Part shown: piece by piece, positions 18,068-25,036 of the stretch
How the letters are laid out: each line of letters starts with the position of its first letter
Numbering within the stretch: position 1 is the first letter of the stretch
From: Fomitopsis serialis
Taxonomy: Eukaryota; Basidiomycota; Agaricomycetes; Polyporales; Fomitopsidaceae
Assembly (NCBI RefSeq): GCF_022376445.1
Contig: NW_025955485.1
Coordinates: 1 to 25,036, forward strand
Length of the DNA stretch: 25,036 bases
Direction: 5' to 3'
Notes under the pieces: model-generated
The model's database searches: none
Seen by the model: the letters and a program-made list of their open reading frames with translations, nothing else
What the model was told of the DNA's origin: nothing
Translations under genes and position numbers: made by a program

Positions 18068-21000
18068 ATGTCTGACCGTGGCTCGTCTCGGTCGCCTGGC
18101 CTTCGGATCAGTCGCTGCAGTATGAAGAGGTACGTACCGTTATCAAATCAGTGGCCGATCGACACTGACAGTTGTCAATGTAGATTCAACCGGACTTGGA
18201 CGTGATCGGGGGGATCCCAATGCCCATGACGGCCGGTCAGGGCGCTGAACAGGATCGGGAGGCTGAGCTTCTCGCAGAGGCGGCGGAAGCATGCCTCGGC
18301 TTCACGCTCGTGCCGGCATCGCCCTGGCTTATGAGAGCAATGCAGGTCGACTATTTGTACCAACGTTGGAACCCGCGCCCGCTCGATGCTCACCACCGCG
18401 AGGGTATCGTGAAAGACCTGAAGCACGAGCCTCGCAACGTACTCAAGGAGAACGCGCTTCTGCTCGCCGTACCCGGTGGATCGGTCAGCCCGAGTCGTTC
18501 ATCGTATCCGGTCACAAGGGCTCGAAGACGCCGAAGCTGCAGCTTGCAGCCCAGGCGATTGAGGACGAGAAATCGAAGGTCGTGCTTGACGTGATCGCCG
18601 GGCAGCATCGCCTGCACGCGTCTGCCGACTGGCACCAGGACGGTGAGAATGCGATCGTGCGCACGGAGAAGCGCGTGGACGATTGGAAGGCCTCGTTCAA
18701 GACGTCGGAGGCGTGGAGGGCCGAACTCAAGCAACGTGAACAGGACGTGGAGAATGCGCATGCGTACATGCACGAGCGGGCGTGGTGGTTGGCGGAGGTC
18801 TTCGATAGCGGTGCGTTCGTATCGTTCTCACAAATCTCGCACGATCACTCATACCATCCTTAGATAAACTCTCACCTGCGGCGATCAACACGCTCGCGCG
18901 AAACCGCGACGCACGGAAGAAGGTGGAGGGGGATCAAGAGAAGTTTACGATGGAGATGAAGTCGCTGTGTGAGATCAAACCGTCGCAACTCGTCCAAGTC
19001 CTGCGCGATAAGCAGGAGACCCACAAGGAGGCTCAGCAGGCGGAACGACAGGTCAAGGGCGGGCACCACGCGAACACGATGTTCTCGCGCATCGTGCACT
19101 GTCTTCCGCTCGCACGATTCTGCATCGCACTCACGTCGCTCGGGTCCCACTTTGAGAATACCGGCATCATGCGGTGGCGAGAACTCGAGCAGGAAGCGAC
19201 GACGACATTTGGAGTGAGTATCAGGTTAATCCATTTTGATTGTGGCTAACTATCTACGTCATACAGGCGGTCATCTACCCCGTCCTCGACTTGCACCGGA
19301 CGATGGGCCTGATCGGCTCGAAGCAGGATTTCCCGCTGTCGGACGACAAGGTTACGCAAGCATGTACGGACTGGGACGAGTTCGTACACGCGCACCATGC
19401 GAAGGAGGGCGAGAAGATATACGGTGCGGACGGCCAGGAGAGTGCCGCGCTGGACACCATCAAGGAGTACGGTACGATGAACCGGCTTCGGTCAGCGTTC
19501 CTGCGTGCGGTGCCCGACTACTCTATGTACACTCCGGAAGTCTTCGAGGCTCTGGAGATCTTGCACCAGAAGCACATCGTCGAGGACGATCCGCGCCTGC
19601 TGTACCTGCGGACGACTGACGCTTGCAAGCAGATGCGTGCGTACGGTGATGCGTTGCATGCTGCCATGGCTGACCTCCTGCCATGCGACACGGATGCGGA
19701 GATTGCGCATCGTGCAGCGGTCCTCGCGCGGATCCGGTTCGTGTACCATCCGTGGAGTGTGGAGGCGCAGGGCGCCGCGGTTGTCACGGCCGCACCGCTG
19801 ATCACGCACGGCTTGATTTCGTGCCTGTTGGTTGACCGTGCGACGCACGAGTTGGGATGGATCTGGGTAAGTACATCGCTCCGTGCTCTGGTGATTGTTA
19901 CTCACCGGTGTCAGCTCGCGTTCGTGCTCGAGCCGATGTCGCTGTTTGCTTGTGCGGTCGGCAACGACCTGCGCTACAAGTCGGCCGGTGCCTTGGTGGG
20001 CGCGTTGACTGCGCTTGAGCTGATGGGCGGTCTGAAGAAGCACATTGGGCCGGTGAGCGAGAGCCTGGCCGCGAAGGTCAGTGGTACACAACATACAGAT
20101 CGGAGACTGTGCTCACCGGATGATGTCAGATCGTGATGTTGTCGTGGGCAAAACGGACGCGGTTCATGCCGTTGCTGGCCTACTGTTACGGGAGGCTGAC
20201 CGCTCAGCAGATCGAGTTCGACACCGAGTACAAGCACATACGTACCGGGATGGACAAGCCGATTGCGGCCGGTGTCACGGACATCGCCCCAGGTAGTGCG
20301 CGCGGTTCTGCTAACAAGGAACGTAAGCCGGCGGACATGGAGAAAGAGGCGGAGGACATGATCCGCCAGCTCTTTCCTTCGCTGAAGCAGGCGTTCCCGA
20401 AGGAGCCCAGCTTCCTGACGTGGGTGGTCCATCTCTGTGGCCACCGCAACGTGCTCGGTGGTCCACGGGCATCGGTCACTGCGGAAACTCCGCCTGTCGT
20501 GCTTGCCCCGAAGCCTGGACGCACGGCGGCGAAGAACAAGCCGAAGCCTGCGGCACAAGCTCCGGTAGCGCAGGCAGGCCCGTCGCGCCCGCCGATCCGT
20601 CTACCTGACTTGACATGGGACATACCGGGCGCGTTAGCGTTTGCTCGGACGGGCGTTCCGCTGCCAAAGGAGAAAGGTTGGACGCGGAACTATGTTCCGG
20701 TCGCGCTTGCGTGCATCGCTGCGTGGGCTCACAAGACCATCATGGCCCGCGAATCGTTCTTGCTTCCGCCGATCGTCACGTACCTAAAGGACCTCACGAC
20801 GCTGATGAAACAGTTCCAGACCATACCAACGCACGACGCCATCTTCTGGCCTCGCTGGTCGCTCGTCGTGAAGCAGCCGGCGAACCCGGAAAACTGGCCG
20901 GAATGGTATGCGAAGGGCCGGTTGTCGGACATTGGGCGATTTCGCGGGTTGCTCACGCACCCAGCGATACGGCGACTGACGGGCTTCGGATCTGGGAAGG

Positions 21001-24000
21001 GACCGGTGAGTGCGGACGGGACACCGCTTGAAGGGGGCGAGCAGGAGTCGGCAGCGCAGGCGGGCAAGAAAGGGAAGAAGCGAAAGGGGAAAGGTAAGGC
21101 GGCGATCAAGGCGGAGGAGGCGAGGTACAAGACGGAGGCGCTCGACTACATGGAACAGCGATCCATGCTGGGGATCAGCATGTTCTTCCCTGGAGCCGCG
21201 ACGAAGCAGCCAGCCGCGAGTACGTCGGCGATCACGGTCAACAAGAAGGGCAAGCAGCCCGCGCACGCATCAAAATCCGTGCCCATCGACGTTGACGCGT
21301 TTGATGACCTGCCCGTCGCGAGCGGATCGTCGACACAGGTGGCGAGGACGAAAGAGGACGAAACCGAGGGCAATCCGGACGGCAAAACTCCGAATCCGAC
21401 TGCTGTCGCGACGGCAGCGTTCCGGAAGCACGTCAAGAATGAATTCGTACCTCTGCAGAACATGCGCGCGGACATTCTGTCGATCGTGCAGCAGGTCATG
21501 ACGGTGCCGCAGATGTACGGGCTGACGGTGACGGAGAACGAGCGGTACATCCTGCAGCACAGGACGCTCGATGCGCACATCATGTCGTCAGCCGTGCACC
21601 TTGCAAACGTACGTCAGAATCGTCCATCAGCGGTTATGAGACTGACCTGTGTTTGCAGACGATGATGTACAAGGCTGCACAAATGATGTACCGTGTGGAG
21701 GCCGGAGATGCTGACGCGGTGTACGAGCCGAACGACGAGCTGTACACGTTCGAACGGATCACGCTTGAGGATGTCTTGGGCGCGTGGCCTCGCAAGCTCG
21801 ACGGTTTCGTCGACTCTCCAGACGAGGAGCTGTCGGGCTTGCCGAACTGGATGTTCGTCGACAGTCCGCACTCGTTCTTCATCGAGAAGGCGAGGGGTAC
21901 GGCCGAGAGGATCCCAAGCGTCGCTCGCGCAGACCCTTGGGCTGAGGGCGTCTCGAAGAAGACGGGTCGTTCGCTTCCGTCTCCAAGCCAGATTGCTTGG
22001 TTGGAGCGACGGTTCAGCGAGGACGAGCCCAGCTCGGCCGGCGATGCTGAACTCGTCTCCAAGGTCGTGCGTCCTGCCAGCCGGACGGACGATGCGATGG
22101 ATACCGGCAACGAGGCGGAGCCTGAGCCAGATGCTGCGGACGCGGATGTCGAGCACCTCCGCACGCAGTTCGACCAGACACGCGTGGCGGGCGGCGCGCC
22201 AGCCGACACGACGGCCGAGACGACTGGCCAGTCCGAGGACGATGCTATGGCCGGGGCCCCGGCACCGCTGCCTTCTCAGGAAGCCGGCCCTGCTACGCCT
22301 CCCGTCGGTGTCGCTGCACCGAACACGCCTGTACCGGCCGACCCGGATGTGACCATGGACGACGCGACTGCCGCCGCGAAGACCTCCAAGCGTCCTCGCC
22401 GGAGTGACGAAAGCACGCGCTTCGGAGACGACGGCCTCGCCTAACCGGAAGAAGAACCGTCAGGAGGACCCGCCGAAGCTCGTACTCCCGACGGACGTGA
22501 CGGCCGACCACGTCAAGGACGGTACGTTATTTTCATTGCTACTACCCGCACTCGCGTCGCCAGCGCGAGTGCGGGTAACGTTCGTCAAGTTGTATTGCTA
22601 TTACCCGCATCCGCGCAGCGAGCGCGAGTGCGGGTAACGGTGCACGTATTTGTGACGCATCTACCCGCACTCGCGTCGCCAGCGCGAGTGCGGGTAACGT
22701 GCCATACATTTGACACGTCACTACCCGCATTGGCGCTGTCGGCGCGAGTGCGGGTAACGTGCAGCGTATTTGACACGTCGCTACCCGCGTTGGCGCCGAC
22801 GGCGCGAGTGCGGGTAGATGCATCGATATTCACTGACATTACCCGCACTCGCGCAGCCGGCGCGAGTGCGGGTTGGATCGGTATCTTTGTACCGAACATA
22901 CCACTGATCTGTTACCTTCCAGTCATCGCTATGGGCCTTTTGCCACAGATCATCCGTCTCCTGTGCTGGAACCGGTCATTCTCGAGAGCAGAAAGCCCGC
23001 CAAGGCCCAAGCCGAGTGTCCTCGCTGGGACATCCGCATCACGCTCGACGAGTTCAAGGCGATCGCGGAGCAGACGTCCAGCGAGTCCGAGTTTGCGACC
23101 TGGTTCACAGGTTCCGATCTCCTGTCGTCTTTTCCGATCGCGCCCACGTTCAATGCCGAAGACATCGAGAAGGACATTTGGTATCACGCGACGCAGATGG
23201 GCATGCTCACTGTGCGCGTGTACTACCTCCTGTTGCTCGAGGACATGATCGCGGACAACATCGCCCTCAAGGAGTCGCGGGACTACCTCGCGAGCATACC
23301 GGTGCGTCGTTCCAGGTAATGTTGAAGCATCTCACTCACATGCGTGGTACAGAGTCTCTCGCCACTCTGCTCACTAAATGGCTCGAGGATCCAGCCGTCC
23401 GACGCCCCGCAGCGTCCTCGCTGTTGAACGACAGCTTTGCAACGGCCTTGCTAACGCGTTGCCGCGGACCACCGGCCACTGTGAACCCGAGCACGGACCC
23501 AAGCGGTGTGACCTCCGGTGCACCGGCTCAGGACGAGAGCGAGCCCGTTCAGCAAACGCTCGACATGGACGGTGATGAGCCGATGCGACCCGTCGAAGAG
23601 GTACGTGATCTGATCTCTGTGTAGAACCGGTCAATCTCACGACGTATCGTTCTCAGCAACAACTTGCTGGCCCCCGTCGCTCGACTCGATTGACCGGAGC
23701 TGGTGCTGGCAAAACGGCAGCCTCCCGGTCAGTCACCTCGGAACCTCAGCCGCACGCGAGCACTTCCGGCAGTACCCGTGGACCGTCTCTTCCGCCGGTA
23801 CCCCAGCCTCGCGGTCGCGGTGGACCTGGAAATCGTCGTGCTCGTGGTCAACCACGGCCTCGCGGTCAGCAAGGGCGTGGCAGTCAACCGCCCGATACGA
23901 GCGACGACGCTATCATCCAGGGTGCCTCCCTGGTCAGTCGCTCTGATCGTCGCACGCGCGTGTCCTTGGTACGTTCGCTCCGTCTTCTGTACGTCGTGTC

Positions 24001-24205
24001 CTGTTGTGTCTGTGCTGGTGTACTGTGTTGTTCGTTCTCCCGTCTCGTTGTTCGTGCTGACCGTCATTGCTTGGCGACTCGTGTTGTGAGTCCGCTTTCA
24101 TTCGTTTTTCGCACCTACTCACGCGCATGCAGCAACCACGCAGCACTTGTACTGTGTACTCATCAATATCCTCGGTACGTCCTTGTGTCACGTGGCTGCA
24201 CGTGA
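18068..24205 (+). CDS. Gene C: large unrecognised protein with a possible ParB/DGQHR-like N-terminal domain and RG-rich C-terminus, about 10 exons
   Basis: Exons I read: 18068-18129 (tentative), 18184-18810, 18864-19213, 19267-19866, 19915-20076, 20130-21608, 21659-22521, 22949-23301, 23355-23600 and 23657-about 23929; roughly 1,650 aa. An in-frame ATG at 18220 is a safer start. NPRPLDAHHREGIVKDL followed by VVLDVIAGQHRLHA (18582-18623) resembles the R-x-L..(D/A)GQHR pattern of ParB/DGQHR-type domains; this is motif similarity only. The long middle (WTRNYVPVALACIAAWAHKT, IFWPRWSLVVKQP) matches nothing I know. Basic KKGKKRKGKGKAA near 21070 and KRPRR near 22390 may be nuclear signals. The C-terminus is RG-rich (QPRGRGGPGNRRARGQP). 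Frame breaks: CCC 18472-18474 needs one base, and another break lies near 22400. The end is uncertain: the frame stays open to 24205, but after 23929 (GTCAGT) it looks intronic. Confidence 0.72.
22522..22948 (+). other. 427-bp intron of gene C that carries a palindrome array
   Basis: Donor G|GTACGT at 22522 and acceptor GCCACAG at 22942-22948 join GTCAAGGACG to ATCATCCGTC in phase 1 (VKDDHPSPVLEP). The other introns I mapped in this window are 48-91 bp, so this one is about five to eight times longer, and the palindrome array accounts for most of the excess. The downstream exon has no in-frame ATG near its start, which favours splicing over a separate gene. Confidence 0.7.
22543..22874. repeat. 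Array of six palindromes with 60-bp period inside gene C
   Basis: Palindromes occur at 22543-22577, 22601-22637, 22662-22696, 22722-22756, 22782-22816 and 22839-22874. TACCC starts are 59, 60, 60, 60 and 58 bp apart. All share the right arm CGCGAGTGCGGGT. Left arms vary (TACCCGCACTCGCG, TACCCGCATCCGCG, TACCCGCATTGGCG, TACCCGCGTTGGCG), so some copies carry arm mismatches. Spacers of about 25 bp are also related: ATTTGACACGTC recurs at 22708-22719 and 22768-22779. The repeat unit is therefore palindrome plus spacer. Confidence 0.95.
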
Positions 24206-25036
24206 TCCTTTTGCTGACTTGGTTTCAGTAGCATCTCTTCTCGTGTACAGTGCCGCCATCTATGCCTCTCACGTCGTTCCCCGCTCGCTGTGGCCCTTCA
24301 TGTACAATACTCTGCTGTGACTCTGTGATGACATTTCATGACGCTGATCTCGCCGAGTCTGTGTGTGTGCCTCAAAGTGGAGAATCCCTGTTCGTGTTGG
24401 CATGACAACATGGCCATTGCATGGCCAAGTTGACTTTGCTCATGTCACGCCAGTTTACAACAGTGAGTGCCATGTGCAACGCGCGGATCGGGTTGATCAC
24501 TGTTATGTCCAGTTGAGAGGTCGAGGCACGAGGATGACCAAGAGCAAGCGAGCGCACGACGAATTCATGAACAAAGAAGGGCGCGAGCCCCAGACACTGC
24601 CATTGGCAAGACAAGGGAATACATCCCAGAGAGCGCGAGTACGGGATAGGCCAGGACATTTCTGGTAAGTCCCTAACAACATGTCCGTCGTCCCTAGCTA
24701 TCTCATCGGTCAAGTCCTAGATAGTCCGTGACACATTGTATCGTGTCCCTAAGCGGGCTTGTGTAACGTGGCCGTTACACGATGCAAACACATCTCGCAA
24801 CAGATAAGTAATCCCGTCTTGAAGCACGCACCGTTATTACAGCTGTTTCCAAAACGATAGGCCCCTCATCAAAAATGCGTACACGGGCGGAGAGCGTCGG
24901 ATCTTGCCTTCAAGGTGATCCGCACCTTCTGCCAGTCGACCTCAGCCACCCGCCGTAGTCTGGCTCGCCCTCGACGTGCCGGTTATGGTCCAATCTTGAT
25001 GGGAATAGGAGACCGACACACTCCGCCTGAGTGCGG
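24206..25036. other. No supported gene
   Basis: The start may contain the 3' part or untranslated region of gene C. The frame at 24363-24668 begins at a non-ATG codon and does not look like a protein. A half-match to the palindrome arm (GCGCGAGTACGGG near 24637) may be a decayed copy. I see nothing else of note up to the window end. Confidence 0.45.

Noticed and set aside
22543..22874. CRISPR array
   Set aside because: The repeat-spacer look is superficial: repeats are full palindromes, spacers resemble one another, the host is a eukaryote with spliced genes, and there are no cas genes.
24363..24668. Open frame of about 100 codons near the right end
   Set aside because: It begins at a non-ATG codon, lacks splice context and domain signals, and reads like non-coding DNA.

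Overview
The window looks like nuclear DNA of a filamentous basidiomycete, probably an Agaricomycete and perhaps Polyporales. The genes are GC-rich and cut by many short introns (about 48-64 bp, GT..AG), and the recognisable proteins are typical fungal ones. No genus or species can be fixed from sequence alone.

Left half (about 2.67-10.34 kb): a compact housekeeping cluster of five conserved genes in alternating orientation. They are JJJ1/DNAJC21 (-), TIM13 (+), the WD40 spindle-pole protein WRAP73/Wdr8 (-), COX10 haem A farnesyltransferase (+) and a ZNF830/CCDC16-like zinc-finger protein (-). JJJ1 and TIM13 share a divergent promoter of about 200 bp, and WRAP73 and COX10 share one of about 270 bp. 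TIM13/WRAP73 and COX10/ZNF830 converge. JJJ1 and COX10 each need one extra base in a short G/C run to read through, which suggests assembly homopolymer errors. The first 2.6 kb holds no gene I can support.

Middle (about 10.56-12.96 kb): a gene-free AT-rich block with only a handful of CpG dinucleotides in about 2.4 kb. It looks like old, once-methylated repeat DNA, but no transposon protein could be recognised.

Right half (about 13.0-24.2 kb): an accessory region with three unrecognised spliced genes. Gene A (+) carries a Zn2Cys6-like cysteine cluster and an early stop. Gene B (-) has two KWLSxP[KR][KR] motifs and a coiled coil. Gene C (+) is very large, about 1,650 residues; its N-terminal part contains a VIAGQHR motif resembling ParB/DGQHR-type domains and its C-terminal part is RG-rich. 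About 22 copies of a 34-37 bp GC-rich palindrome are scattered between these genes, and I see none in the housekeeping cluster. Two sets form arrays with a period close to 60 bp: one upstream of gene C and one inside an unusually long 427-bp intron of gene C. Palindrome arms vary between copies but stay complementary. The pairing of a possible ParB-like protein with clustered palindromes is the most interesting feature of the window; a functional link is a hypothesis only.
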